From Gammaproteobacteria bacterium (GTDB lineage: Bacteria; Pseudomonadota; Gammaproteobacteria; Pseudomonadales; Cellvibrionaceae), in assembly GCA_004173475.1 (NCBI GenBank), contig SEBU01000001.1:682001-746000 (forward strand): a DNA stretch of 64,000 bases, in the 5' to 3' direction. The notes below the pieces were generated by a model. That model worked only from the letters and a program-made list of their open reading frames with translations. It had not been told where the DNA came from and searched no databases. Positions 36,101 through 43,468 of this stretch are shown piece after piece. The position numbers and the translations under genes are program-made. The first letter of the stretch is position 1. Every line of letters begins with the position of its first letter.

Positions 36101-36393
36101 CCAATTATTTACAAAAACTTATAAATATCGAGTCATGGGTATACCGAGACGCCGCCGATTACGGATCTGAAGAGTTAGGTAAAGCTATGGAAAGAATTAC
36201 AAACATCAGTATCAGCTCTGATCGCAAACAAATTACAATTAAACTCGCGGAACTTGGCCATCCATCAGTTCATCCGCAACAAACCGCGCGTGTCTATCAT
36301 ATCGAGCTAAACAATCAACAATTGTTTAGGGATGCTGCACCTGCACAATTGCACAGTTACTACACCCTGTATAAATTTGCGAAAGCGAATTAG
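33130..36393 (+). CDS. Large secreted protein: DUF1080-like domain, cytochrome c domain, and C-terminal sugar-dehydrogenase-like beta-propeller
   Basis: A 1087-residue exported protein: signal peptide about 1-22; DUF1080-like sandwich about 25-200 (WQRLSIKFRAPRFNEA); single heme c domain about 220-335 with CNVCH at residues 231-235, GPNLFGLF and methionine-containing PPVMPPFN; a beta-rich middle (about 340-600, FDPRILAIAKIWQGGFLDM) resembling domains seen with planctomycete-type cytochromes; then a propeller (about 620-1087) with PAGYSIESYYPP, EF-hand-like DTNGDGIADNYD, GLRSPAGLAKGPDGRLWYSEN and FLPDGSLLLGQ. This suggests oxidation of a sugar outside the membrane with electrons passed through heme. 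I start at ATG 33130 (GGGAA upstream); the frame to 33079 has no signal peptide at its N-terminus. Confidence 0.8.
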   Translation: MYFSKKILISVALIGFTFNAFADSPLDSFVENSDWVPVTSVSVVGKKFQIDNRKSDPEIILTNKSGTAEKYLVGNYFYGDAVLTMDYLLPQGSSAKIFIQGHYGYTLGGESKYKNNEWQRLSIKFRAPRFNEASEKLESALLLEVSINGDIVTSNQIIPNQSDDAFTKWESAFGQTAILANQGPFAFRNFKVQPADYSNITPPTTSGGTTNINELVDYVALGKETFESVGCNVCHSVFKDDTTVTTGPNLFGLFTREPRLREVVEGGEGHRFNVKANTEYLYRSLRAPTDQLAIAEKGEKKGSAYPPVMPPFNSQILNDTQIDAIGAYLASQNDLQKQGPVIKLMKQGTSEKYDPIEDRLQLLVDDKVRIQRGPMANLSGRAIHVGQVNGVNYSFDPRILAIAKIWQGGFLDMTGEFTNRGGKGLKTGFESREINLSDKEYLFAPLNRSGRLVDFSFKDAKFGDVETVKKSLYSSQDQLALLAEIDAQFLGYSRNSKSKAATPYFKYRVGKNLISVQTTFEKDNLKINVIGELEEEQKFSLNTNVLSNARANSGDIQTETWTLPAGKVNATLNAKIALAAKAWHAPKSTFNGLKQPLRRVKSSADLPAGYSIESYYPPKDNFGREQLFEALGLALSDNETLVVGTRTAGIWRLVKGEWRLFAEGTFDSLGVLVEDKKGLTIVAGQKAELTRISDTNGDGIADNYDTLFDAHSYHGNYHSYMHGPVRGSDGAFYININLADGSDGSAYNAGGKYMGSAGGFAGWNIRVENNSKNEVSKFTPWANGLRSPAGLAKGPDGRLWYSENQGEFVGTSKIFVLEQNKFYGHPSSLVDLPGMTPDSPDITWNKVSDKRVAPIILLPHNKVANSPGNPAWDDTKGKFGPFTEQMLIGDQTQSNLLRVNAEIIDGIQQGAVMPFIDGLESGVMRPLFLPDGSLLLGQTGRGWQAKGGHVASMQRIEWDGKTIAPAIHSTHATNDGFVLQLTQPIDEKLDANYLQKLINIESWVYRDAADYGSEELGKAMERITNISISSDRKQITIKLAELGHPSVHPQQTARVYHIELNNQQLFRDAAPAQLHSYYTLYKFAKAN

Positions 36394-36428
36394 ATTTATT
36401 TGTAGGTACTAGTCGCAAGTTTGTTCTT

Positions 36429-36455
36429 ATGGCCACCTGATACGTGGCCATTTTT
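36429..36455 (+). terminator. Intrinsic terminator after the cytochrome c fusion gene
   Basis: ATGGCCAC (36429-36436), loop CTGATAC, GTGGCCAT (36444-36451), then TTTTT. It separates the DUF1080/cytochrome unit from the receptor gene and shows that the receptor ORF cannot begin as early as 36444. Confidence 0.85.
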
Positions 36456-36470
36456 ATTAAGGTTTCTCAC

Positions 36471-38330
36471 ATGATGTTAAAAAAATTACCTCTTCTTATT
36501 AGCACATTAGTCGCAACTCATGCTTATGCTGCTACTGATGAAATTATTGTTACCGGAACTTATAGCCCTATCTCAGCGGAGCAAATCGCTTCGTCGGTTA
36601 CAACGATTAGCCAGGAACAACTACTCGCATTGAGTAGCCACAGTTTGGTAGACGCATTGCGTCAAGTTCCCAGCATTTGGGTGGAAGAGCAAGGCGGGCC
36701 TGGCGGGCTTACCGCCATTTCATTGCGCGGCGCAGAGAGCAATCACACTCTTGTTATGTTGGATGGGACACAACTAAATGATCCCACTAATACACGTGGA
36801 GGCGCGTTTGATGCCAACAATATTAATATTGATTCCATTAAACGCATTGAAATTATTCGCGGCGCGCAATCATCTATTTATGGTTCAGATGCAGTCGCAG
36901 GCGTTATTCATATTATTACGATCGAACCCACCAAAAATGCGCAACAAAATTTGTCAGCTTCTGTTGGTGAAGATGGTTACAAAACTGGTAGTTTTAGTAC
37001 AACAGGCACACTCGATAAAATTGGTTACGCGGTAAAACTACAGAGCAAGGATGGTGGCGAACCGATTAAGGGCAGCACCGCCGAGAGCAAAGAAGCGCTG
37101 GTAAAATTAAATTGGATCAGTGACGCACAACGTGTCGATTTTACCTATCGTTATTTAGATGGAGAAAAAACGACTTTTCCAGAGCAAAGTGGCGGCTCAT
37201 TATTTGCTGTAAATCGCGATTTAGATCACAGTGAATATACCGATCAGAATACAGCGCTTGCATGGCAGTGGCAAGTCAATGAAATCTGGCGCAGCAAAGT
37301 GCAGGCTTCATGGTTTAATCGTCAGGAAACATTAACATCTCCGGGAATCATTCCCTACTTTGCAGTTCCGCCGAATGGTAGCGATACAGACTTTACTCGT
37401 GAAAATATTAGCTGGGTAAATACTATTGGTGACGAAAAATCTGTGTGGGGAAATATTGGCGTAGAAACCAAACACGAATCCGGAGATAGCAAGGGCTACA
37501 TTGTTGGAATTGATATTCCACCTGACTTTGCACTAGACCGTCGCATTAACAGTGCATTTATTAATCTTAATGGTTATGCCACTGAAAATTTATTCTTACA
37601 AGCTAGCGGCCGTCATGATAAAACAGAAAATCTTGATGCAAAAGATACTGGGCAAGTAGGCGTACGTTACCAGATTAATAGCGCACTAAGCATCTTTGGA
37701 AATGCAGGTAAAGGTTATAAATTGCCAGGTTTTTCCGCGCTCGGACATCCACTCGTCGGGAATCCTGATCTGAAACCGGAAACTGCTACTACGCGCGATG
37801 TGGGCTTCGAATGGAAACAAAATAACACCGCTATCAATATCAGCTATTTTAGAAATACTTACGAAAACTTAATCGATTTTGATAGCGACTTATTTAGAAA
37901 CGTAAACCGTACCGATATCATTGATACTCGCGGAGTTGAAACTGAAGTTCACTGGCATACGCAAAACAACCAGTGGCAACTCAGTGCGCATGCAAGCTAC
38001 GCAGATATAGACGCGCAACATCCGTTAATGGGGAGACCTCAGGTTAAAGCTGGGGCAAATGTTATCTTTGCGCTAAATGATAGCTGGCAGTTCAACGCGA
38101 ATTATTTATGGGTGGATGAACGTTTTGCATCAAGTCTCTACACCGGTGAAAGTGTGATTGAAACTTTAGATACCTATAATCGTTTTGATCTTGGGGCAAG
38201 GTGGCAAGCGACCAATCAATTATCGATCAACGTCAGTATCGAAAATATTACTGACGAAAAATATTATAATGACGTCGGATTCCCATCTGTAGGACGCTCA
38301 GGTTTTATTGGGTTTAATTTTAACTTTTAA
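36471..38330 (+). CDS. TonB-dependent outer-membrane receptor, BtuB-like
   Basis: A 619-residue protein with signal peptide (about 1-20), TonB box region DEIIVTGTYSP, plug domain (about 30-150: QVPSIWVEEQGGPGGLTAISLRGAESNHTLVMLDGTQLND in shorter overlapping pieces, IEIIRGAQSSIYGSDAVAGVI) and a 22-strand barrel ending VGRSGFIGFNFNF. The plug matches BtuB-type cobalamin receptors, though related receptors carry other ligands. No cobalamin riboswitch fits in the short leader. AAGG lies 8 nt before the ATG at 36471. The terminator just upstream gives it a separate transcript from the cytochrome gene unless read-through occurs. Confidence 0.85.
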   Translation: MMLKKLPLLISTLVATHAYAATDEIIVTGTYSPISAEQIASSVTTISQEQLLALSSHSLVDALRQVPSIWVEEQGGPGGLTAISLRGAESNHTLVMLDGTQLNDPTNTRGGAFDANNINIDSIKRIEIIRGAQSSIYGSDAVAGVIHIITIEPTKNAQQNLSASVGEDGYKTGSFSTTGTLDKIGYAVKLQSKDGGEPIKGSTAESKEALVKLNWISDAQRVDFTYRYLDGEKTTFPEQSGGSLFAVNRDLDHSEYTDQNTALAWQWQVNEIWRSKVQASWFNRQETLTSPGIIPYFAVPPNGSDTDFTRENISWVNTIGDEKSVWGNIGVETKHESGDSKGYIVGIDIPPDFALDRRINSAFINLNGYATENLFLQASGRHDKTENLDAKDTGQVGVRYQINSALSIFGNAGKGYKLPGFSALGHPLVGNPDLKPETATTRDVGFEWKQNNTAINISYFRNTYENLIDFDSDLFRNVNRTDIIDTRGVETEVHWHTQNNQWQLSAHASYADIDAQHPLMGRPQVKAGANVIFALNDSWQFNANYLWVDERFASSLYTGESVIETLDTYNRFDLGARWQATNQLSINVSIENITDEKYYNDVGFPSVGRSGFIGFNFNF

Positions 38331-38363
38331 AAAAAACGCCTGGTTATTGCCAGGCGTTTTTTT
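38331..38363 (+). terminator. Intrinsic terminator of the receptor gene
   Basis: ACGCCTGG (38336-38343), loop TTATTG, CCAGGCGT (38350-38357), flanked by As and followed by seven Ts in total. It directly follows the stop at 38330. Confidence 0.93.
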
Positions 38364-38477
38364 AAATTCATCACCAAGCTTTTATATATTAAGTTAAAGC
38401 CTTACGGTCAGGCTCGCTCAATTGTGTACGTTGGGTCTATGGATCTTTCTTAGTAGTTTATGATAGGTGGCCAACAA

Positions 38478-39104
38478 TTAACGCTTCTGGAACTCTGCAA
38501 ACACTTCGACACTTACATCATCGCCAATCGCTGGAACCAGGTAGTCCATACCAAATTGCGAGCGCTTAAACTGCGTTATGGCGGTAAACCCTAATGTGTA
38601 TCGACCAGTTAACATATTGTTGCCTCCGCCGTTAAAAACTACATCCAAAACTATAGGTGCGGTAACGCCATGCAGAGTCATGTCGCCGCTAAACTTCGCT
38701 TGTGTATCGCTAATCATTTCTACCTTGCGCGTCGTAAATTGGGCTTGTGGCCAGGTCACTGCATCAAACCAACTACTACCACGCAAAGTTTCCTCCAGAT
38801 CTCTGTTATTTACATCAACGCTTTCAATGTTAATTACCGCAGATAAGATCGCGTTTTCCATGTGCTCAGGATTGAATTCCAATGACGCATCTACCGAATT
38901 AAAACGACCGACAAAGGTGGACATTCCCATGTGGTTTATCTTGAATATAACTGTCGCATGCTGCTTATCAATTTGATAACTACCTGGAGCAAGATTAACA
39001 ACACCCGCTTTAACCTTAGGTTGAATGAGGTAACCACACGCGCTCAGTGACATTATTGCAGTTGCCAAGGTTAGCTTTTTAAAAAAATTATAATAAGCTT
39101 GCAT
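38478..39104 (-). CDS. YceI-family lipoprotein
   Basis: A 208-residue protein with a lipoprotein signal (TLATAIMSLSACGYL; lipobox LSAC, acylated Cys about residue 23) and a YceI lipocalin-like domain: APGSYQIDKQHATVIFKINHMGMSTFVGRF, given here in shorter pieces SYQIDKQHATVIFKI and MGMSTFVGRFNSVDASL, then SSWFDAVTWPQAQFTTRKV, FSGDMTLHGVTAPIVLDV and RSQFGMDYLVPAIGDDVSV. YceI proteins bind isoprenoid chains such as ubiquinone precursors. AGGAG lies before ATG 39104; the longer frame to 39146 overlaps this site. Between minE and this gene lies a terminator, so it has its own promoter. Confidence 0.88.
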   Translation of the reverse strand: MQAYYNFFKKLTLATAIMSLSACGYLIQPKVKAGVVNLAPGSYQIDKQHATVIFKINHMGMSTFVGRFNSVDASLEFNPEHMENAILSAVINIESVDVNNRDLEETLRGSSWFDAVTWPQAQFTTRKVEMISDTQAKFSGDMTLHGVTAPIVLDVVFNGGGNNMLTGRYTLGFTAITQFKRSQFGMDYLVPAIGDDVSVEVFAEFQKR

Positions 39105-39151
39105 AAAAACTCCTGTGAACTCGAGATCTGGAACAACGAGTCCCATAAATT

Positions 39152-39191
39152 CAAAAAAAAAGGAAGGCTATTTTACAGCCTTCCTTTTTTT
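39152..39191 (-). terminator. Intrinsic terminator of minCDE
   Basis: AGGAAGGCT (39161-39169), loop ATTTTAC, AGCCTTCCT (39177-39185), with a run of As on the left (U-tract on the minus strand) and Ts on the right. It lies 19 nt after the minE stop and before yceI. Confidence 0.92.
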
Positions 39192-39209
39192 ATTCAGACT
39201 CAAAACGCC

Positions 39210-39467
39210 TTACTCAGGCAATGTAATATTCAATTCCAATACCGAGCAGTTATCGGTGTTATCCAAATTCACGGTCACCTGATCTGACTCGATATGAATG
39301 TATTTACGGATAACAGCAATAATTTCCTGTTGCATTTGTGGTAAAAAATCCGGCTGCTTCAAATTACGTTTATTGCGCTCGTGTGCAACAATAATTTGCA
39401 ATCGCTCCTTAGCGGTGGAAGCAGACGACGGTGCACTTTTCTTTTTAAAGTAATCAAAAAGGCTCAC
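39210..39467 (-). CDS. minE: Cell division topological specificity factor MinE
   Basis: An 85-residue protein with the anti-MinCD helix [21 protein letters not shown] split here as [13 protein letters not shown] (about 20-32) and the dimerisation domain ending EITLPE-like LELNITLPE. It stimulates MinD ATPase to drive pole-to-pole oscillation. The start codon is GTG (39465-39467), overlapping the minD TAG by one base, with a strong GGAGGT just upstream inside minD. Confidence 0.95.
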   Translation of the reverse strand: MSLFDYFKKKSAPSSASTAKERLQIIVAHERNKRNLKQPDFLPQMQQEIIAVIRKYIHIESDQVTVNLDNTDNCSVLELNITLPE

Positions 39468-40279
39468 TATTTACCTCCAAGCAAACGCGCTAAGAAACTT
39501 TTCTTTTCGGCCTCAAGGAAACGGTGTGGAAGCTCACTACCTAATAATCTATCTACCGCGTCACTGTAGGCTTGGCCGGCCTGGGTTTCTGCATCAAGAA
39601 TTACCGGAGTTCCCTGGTTTGATGCTTTAAGTACCGCATCCGATTCTGGAATCACCCCCAACAACGGAATCGCAAGAATTTCTTCAACATCCGTTACACT
39701 CAGCATTTCTCCTGCAGCAACACGCGTTGGGTTATAACGTGTTAATAATAAATGCTCTTTGATAGGTTCAAGGTTTTGCTCTGCGCGACGCGATTTACTT
39801 TGCAAAATTCCGATAATACGGTCTGAGTCGCGCACCGACGAAACTTCGGGGTTGGTTACCACTATAGCGATATCGGCAAAGTACAATGCCATTTGCGCAC
39901 CTTGCTCAATACCCGCAGGAGAATCACAAACGATGTAATCAAAATCTTTCGATAATTCATTAAGTACAGCTTCAACACCTTCTTTCGTTAGCGCATCTTT
40001 ATCTCTGGTTTGCGATGCAGGTAGAACGTATAAATTATCGGTGCGTTTATCTTTGATCAACGATTGGCTTAGATTGGACTCACCTTTAATCACGTTTACA
40101 AAATCGTAAACTACACGACGCTCGCAACCCATAATTAAATCCAGGTTACGCAGACCTACGTCAAAATCAATAACGACAGTCTTATGGCCACGCATTGCTA
40201 AACCCGTGCTGATTGCCGCGCTGGATGTGGTTTTCCCCACCCCGCCTTTACCCGATGTAACAACAATAATTTTAGCCAA
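39467..40279 (-). CDS. minD: Septum site-determining ATPase MinD
   Basis: Membrane-cycling ATPase that recruits MinC. The 270-residue protein has the deviant Walker [10 protein letters not shown] at residues 10-18, [22 protein letters not shown] as the switch region (in two parts: [22 protein letters not shown]), [14 protein letters not shown] and a C-terminal amphipathic helix [18 protein letters not shown] for membrane binding. The start is a TTG (40277-40279) preceded by AAGGAG at 7 nt. About 77 nt separate it from minC. Position in minC-minD-minE order is standard. Confidence 0.95.
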   Translation of the reverse strand: MAKIIVVTSGKGGVGKTTSSAAISTGLAMRGHKTVVIDFDVGLRNLDLIMGCERRVVYDFVNVIKGESNLSQSLIKDKRTDNLYVLPASQTRDKDALTKEGVEAVLNELSKDFDYIVCDSPAGIEQGAQMALYFADIAIVVTNPEVSSVRDSDRIIGILQSKSRRAEQNLEPIKEHLLLTRYNPTRVAAGEMLSVTDVEEILAIPLLGVIPESDAVLKASNQGTPVILDAETQAGQAYSDAVDRLLGSELPHRFLEAEKKSFLARLLGGK

Positions 40280-40356
40280 GGTAGGCTCCTTAATTTTCTA
40301 TGGTCGATTTTAATGTTTGAAATTATGTGCGCGCACCATGCGTGCGATGTATTTTC

Positions 40357-41127
40357 TTATGCGCTAACGAGCGCATCTACTACAACTTTTTCACCTTTCA
40401 GAGAAATCTGAACAGGCTTTTTAAATAATTCTTTTGGCAACACATCTTGCAGAATAAAATTGCCGGCTACCGACACCAATTCGGCCTCAAGACTTTGGCA
40501 AAAAATCCGTGCGCTTTCATCACCTTTAACGCCTGCCAAGGCACGGCCACGCAAAGACCCGTAAATATGAATATTCCCATCTGCTAGCACTTCCGCACCT
40601 TCACTCACCTGAGCGAGCACAATGAGATCCGCACCTTCTGCATAAATTTGCTGACCCGAACGAACGGGGCGTGTAACTACGCGGCTCGTACGCTGGACCA
40701 AACGCTCTTCGACAACCCGCTCAATAATTGTTTCAACTCGGGTTTCAACGATTGGTTCAGATACCTGGGCTTTTGCAGCAGTAGGAATCTTCAACGCACG
40801 CTCGGAAGGTGTTGGCAAAATTGCTAAGCCAGTTTTTTGGACACCCGCCAATAAAACCTCTGGCACCGCAGTAAATCCTAAGGGTTGTAAATCCAGTTTG
40901 CGGCAAATTTGGATTAAATCATTTGCGCTATCAATCAGCGCAGCGCATTTCCCAGGGTTTTCCAAACGCTCGAAGCTAATAAGAACCGGTGAATTCACAA
41001 AAAAATGCGGGGCTTGGTCAATCTTTTCTTTTAACTCTGTAGCGAGGGTTTTCGGGTCGTATTCAACCAAAGCCAATACCACAACCGTTAAAGCACTACC
41101 CTTCAGCTGAAAACTCACATCTATCAT
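40357..41127 (-). CDS. minC: Septum site-determining protein MinC
   Basis: Inhibitor of FtsZ polymerisation. The 256-residue protein has an N-terminal domain (about 1-105) of beta/alpha form and a C-terminal beta-helix with RSGQQIYAEGADLIVLAQVSEGAEVLADGNIHIYGSLRGRALAG (in parts: GADLIVLAQVSEGAEV, ADGNIHIYGSLRGRA). Between them lies a stretch predicted to be flexible, with repeated Glu/Val/Arg (IVETRVETIIERVVEER) that may form a coiled coil. I start at ATG 41127 rather than the TTG at 41133. A good promoter lies 36 nt upstream. Confidence 0.92.
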   Translation of the reverse strand: MIDVSFQLKGSALTVVVLALVEYDPKTLATELKEKIDQAPHFFVNSPVLISFERLENPGKCAALIDSANDLIQICRKLDLQPLGFTAVPEVLLAGVQKTGLAILPTPSERALKIPTAAKAQVSEPIVETRVETIIERVVEERLVQRTSRVVTRPVRSGQQIYAEGADLIVLAQVSEGAEVLADGNIHIYGSLRGRALAGVKGDESARIFCQSLEAELVSVAGNFILQDVLPKELFKKPVQISLKGEKVVVDALVSA

Positions 41128-41162
41128 TAGCAACTCGCTGATTCAAACCACATATGGCCGCC

Positions 41163-41190
41163 ATTATCAAGCCGTTAGCGTTTTAGTCAA
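41163..41190 (-). promoter_or_regulatory. Probable sigma-70 promoter of minCDE
   Basis: On the minus strand: TTGACT (41185-41190), 16-nt spacer, GATAAT (41163-41168). The start of transcription would be near 41156, about 30 nt before the minC ATG. Confidence 0.6.
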
Positions 41191-41409
41191 GATAAAGCGC
41201 TTGCTCGCTCTCAAGTGTTATTCCATGATGATGTTATTAAAAGCGAGCATTCTGAGTGCTGCTACTATTCAGGCGCTATTAAGCAGTCGCAACTTATAAA
41301 GGACGCAAGGTGTCGAAGTCTTATGAGATCGGTCTCATACTGAGCTTAATGCCTTCGAAATCGCAGCGCTCCAGCGAATCCGCATTGGATCAACACACGA
41401 GAAACTACC

Positions 41410-42957
41410 ATGAACCTCTTGAATCGTTTGTCAAAGCGTTTTCAAACTCTTTTATTCGTATTGCTAGCCATTGTGCCCTTGTGGTCGACGTCACCTTCGA
41501 CATTTGCAGCAGATGACGAATCGGGAGACTTTAGTCAGGCGGAACTGGATCAGATGCTCGCGCCAATAGCGCTCTACCCCGATGCCTTACTTTCACAAGT
41601 GCTCATTGCTTCAACATACCCCCTGGAAGTTGTTCAGGCTGACCGCTGGGTGCGCACCAATAAAGATCTTAAGACAGACGATGCTCTGAAGTTTGCAGAA
41701 AATAAGGACTGGGATCCAAGCGTGAAAGCATTGGTCGCCTTTCCCGATGTTTTACAACGCATGAGCGAAAATATTGACTGGACGCAGCGTTTGGGCGACG
41801 CATTTTTGGGTGATGAAGATGAAGTCATGGACGCCGTTCAAAGATTACGTAAGCGTGCTTACGCGAGCGGTAATTTGGAAAAAGCACAACACATAAGCGT
41901 TGAACAAGATAACGACAATATCGTTATCGAGCCTGCACAAGAACGTGTTGTTTATGTTCCCGTTTACGATACACGTGTTGTGTACGGCAATTGGTGGTGG
42001 CCGGAATATCCACCCGTATATTGGCATTACCCGAGCAGTTATACCTATGTTTCAGGATTTTACTGGGGCTCAAGCATCTACGTTGGTCCAACGTACTTCT
42101 ACAGCTCATGTCACTGGCGTGACCGCCGGGTAGTAGTGATAGACCGTCATACCCATTACTCCGGTAACCCTCGCTTTTATACGGGCCGAAGTATCGTACG
42201 ACATGAAGGCGCGCGCGCTTGGCGTCACGATCCCGTCCATAGACATGGTGTTGGGTACTACAACAATAACTTGCGTGAGACATACGGTAGTCGGCACGAC
42301 ACCCGCCGCAGTGATCGTGAATATCGCGAACAATATCGTGATCGAATAAGACAAGATCAGCGTGGTGGCAATGCAAACAACGATCCACGTGTGGAACACA
42401 GATTTAACAATGGAACCAATCGAACCGAAGTTAAAAATGATGTACAGGATAGAGCTAGTAATGTTGACCGAGCTGATCGGATTCGCGACCGTTTAAACCA
42501 ACGTCAGTCGGTAGGCGAAAGCAATATCGGTAACGCGAACGAAGGCGCAATGCAAAATCGTGGTCACCGCCGCGATCAGCGTGATGGTGCTAATATTCAG
42601 GCCCAGGCTCCAACCGCGAATGGTGAAGGCAACCCACGCCCTAGGGATATCGAAAGAGTGCGTCCTTCGATCCAACAGCGAATAGAAACAAACCGAGGAG
42701 ACGCGAATGATGGCGGTGGTAGGGTAATCCAGGAGCGCCGTTTAACCAATGAGCAAGCGCGACCAAACTTCACTCCACCTGCCCCTCGCGTAGCTCCTGA
42801 GGAACGAGCAAATCCCTCCCCGAGGACGGAACGACGGGAAGAGTCCCCTAGACGAGCAGAATTCTCACCAAGTCAAAGAATGGAGAATCGTAATGAGCAG
42901 CGCGCAGAGCGAATGAATTCGCGCGAAAGACAGGGCGACCAGGATAGAGCAAGATAG
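41410..42957 (+). CDS. Secreted DUF3300 protein with long charged tail
   Basis: A 515-residue exported protein: signal peptide about 1-33; DUF3300 domain about 40-240, with LAPIALYPDALLSQVLIAST, QADRWVRTN, WDPSVKALVAFPDVLQRMSE and ERVVYVPVYDTRVVYGNWWW; then a Tyr/His-rich bridge and a low-complexity tail (about 265-515) rich in Arg, Asn, Glu and Asp. DUF3300 function is unknown; members are predicted to be in the periplasm or outer membrane. It is divergent from minC and ends with no plus-strand terminator that I can see. Confidence 0.85.
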   Translation: MNLLNRLSKRFQTLLFVLLAIVPLWSTSPSTFAADDESGDFSQAELDQMLAPIALYPDALLSQVLIASTYPLEVVQADRWVRTNKDLKTDDALKFAENKDWDPSVKALVAFPDVLQRMSENIDWTQRLGDAFLGDEDEVMDAVQRLRKRAYASGNLEKAQHISVEQDNDNIVIEPAQERVVYVPVYDTRVVYGNWWWPEYPPVYWHYPSSYTYVSGFYWGSSIYVGPTYFYSSCHWRDRRVVVIDRHTHYSGNPRFYTGRSIVRHEGARAWRHDPVHRHGVGYYNNNLRETYGSRHDTRRSDREYREQYRDRIRQDQRGGNANNDPRVEHRFNNGTNRTEVKNDVQDRASNVDRADRIRDRLNQRQSVGESNIGNANEGAMQNRGHRRDQRDGANIQAQAPTANGEGNPRPRDIERVRPSIQQRIETNRGDANDGGGRVIQERRLTNEQARPNFTPPAPRVAPEERANPSPRTERREESPRRAEFSPSQRMENRNEQRAERMNSRERQGDQDRAR

Positions 42958-43015
42958 TAATCTGCCACCATCAAAAGACAAATTTTGCTGCTGGCATAAT
43001 CGACAGGAATTCAAA

Positions 43016-43046
43016 TAAAAAAGCCGCCAGGAGTTACTCTGGCGGC
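43016..43046 (-). terminator. Terminator-like hairpin oriented leftward
   Basis: GCCGCCAG (43023-43030), loop GAGTTACT, CTGGCGGC (43039-43046). The A-run on its left (AATAAAAAA) is a U-tract only for minus-strand transcripts; the plus strand has no Ts after the stem. It therefore suggests a transcript entering from the right, although no firm minus-strand gene exists there. Confidence 0.6.
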
Positions 43047-43072
43047 GAAAAATGGTGTGGGCAACATGGTTG

Positions 43073-43276
43073 CTACACCCTCCAACGACAAAAAATAAAA
43101 ACAATTAAAACTGGTAACAGTGCCGCCACGAAATTTAGGGCCAGCGCATAACCGAACAAATACAATTTGTAATATAATAAGCACCAAAAATTCAAATTGC
43201 TAGAATTTTTACACTTTTCAACAATGTCATTCCCCACGTAGAAAGTAACTTGTTCAATACAATTGATATCCGTCAT
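43073..43276 (-). CDS. Doubtful small hydrophobic protein
   Basis: A 67-residue frame whose second half is a plausible membrane segment (YALALNFVAALLPVLIVFIF) with a short basic tail. It ends 27 nt before a leftward terminator-like hairpin, which is the main support. The ATG at 43276 lacks a clear ribosome site and no family is recognised, so it may be chance. Confidence 0.25.
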   Translation of the reverse strand: MTDINCIEQVTFYVGNDIVEKCKNSSNLNFWCLLYYKLYLFGYALALNFVAALLPVLIVFIFCRWRV

Positions 43277-43397
43277 TATTTAGCCGGTAAGGAATTTAAT
43301 AGCTAAGGGTATTAATAGTATAATAGGATGTTAGTTTTAGTATGCAGCAGAAAACTATCTGTTAAATTGCTGGCCTTTTACATCTCGTTAACATAAT

Positions 43398-43414
43398 TTT
43401 AGCGGGGCGCTAAA
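43398..43414. promoter_or_regulatory. Perfect palindrome next to the permease promoter (candidate operator)
   Basis: TTTAGCG-GGG-CGCTAAA, 7-bp arms, 17 bases in total. It ends where the probable -35 begins (43415), a typical operator position for a repressor or activator. No second copy was noticed in the window. Confidence 0.45.
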
Positions 43415-43443
43415 TTGCGCAGGCTCTTTGCAACATAGACAAT
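43415..43443 (+). promoter_or_regulatory. Candidate promoter of the FHS permease gene
   Basis: TTGCGC (43415-43420), 17-nt spacer, GACAAT (43438-43443). The match to sigma-70 consensus is moderate. Transcription would begin about 20 nt before the ATG at 43469. Confidence 0.4.
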
Positions 43444-43468
43444 AAAAACTTATAACAAGGGTATTAGC

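Larger units (their letters stand above)
42958..43468. other. Intergenic region before the FHS permease gene
   Basis: 511 nt. It holds a terminator-like hairpin pointing left (43016-43046), a doubtful 67-codon minus-strand frame (43073-43276), and the palindrome plus promoter of the permease (43398-43443). The stretch 43277-43397 is AT-rich and shows nothing further. Confidence 0.6.

Noticed and set aside
36394-36470. Possible cobalamin riboswitch before the BtuB-like gene.
   Set aside because: The 77-nt gap holds only a terminator; it is too short for the riboswitch and no B12-box sequence is present.
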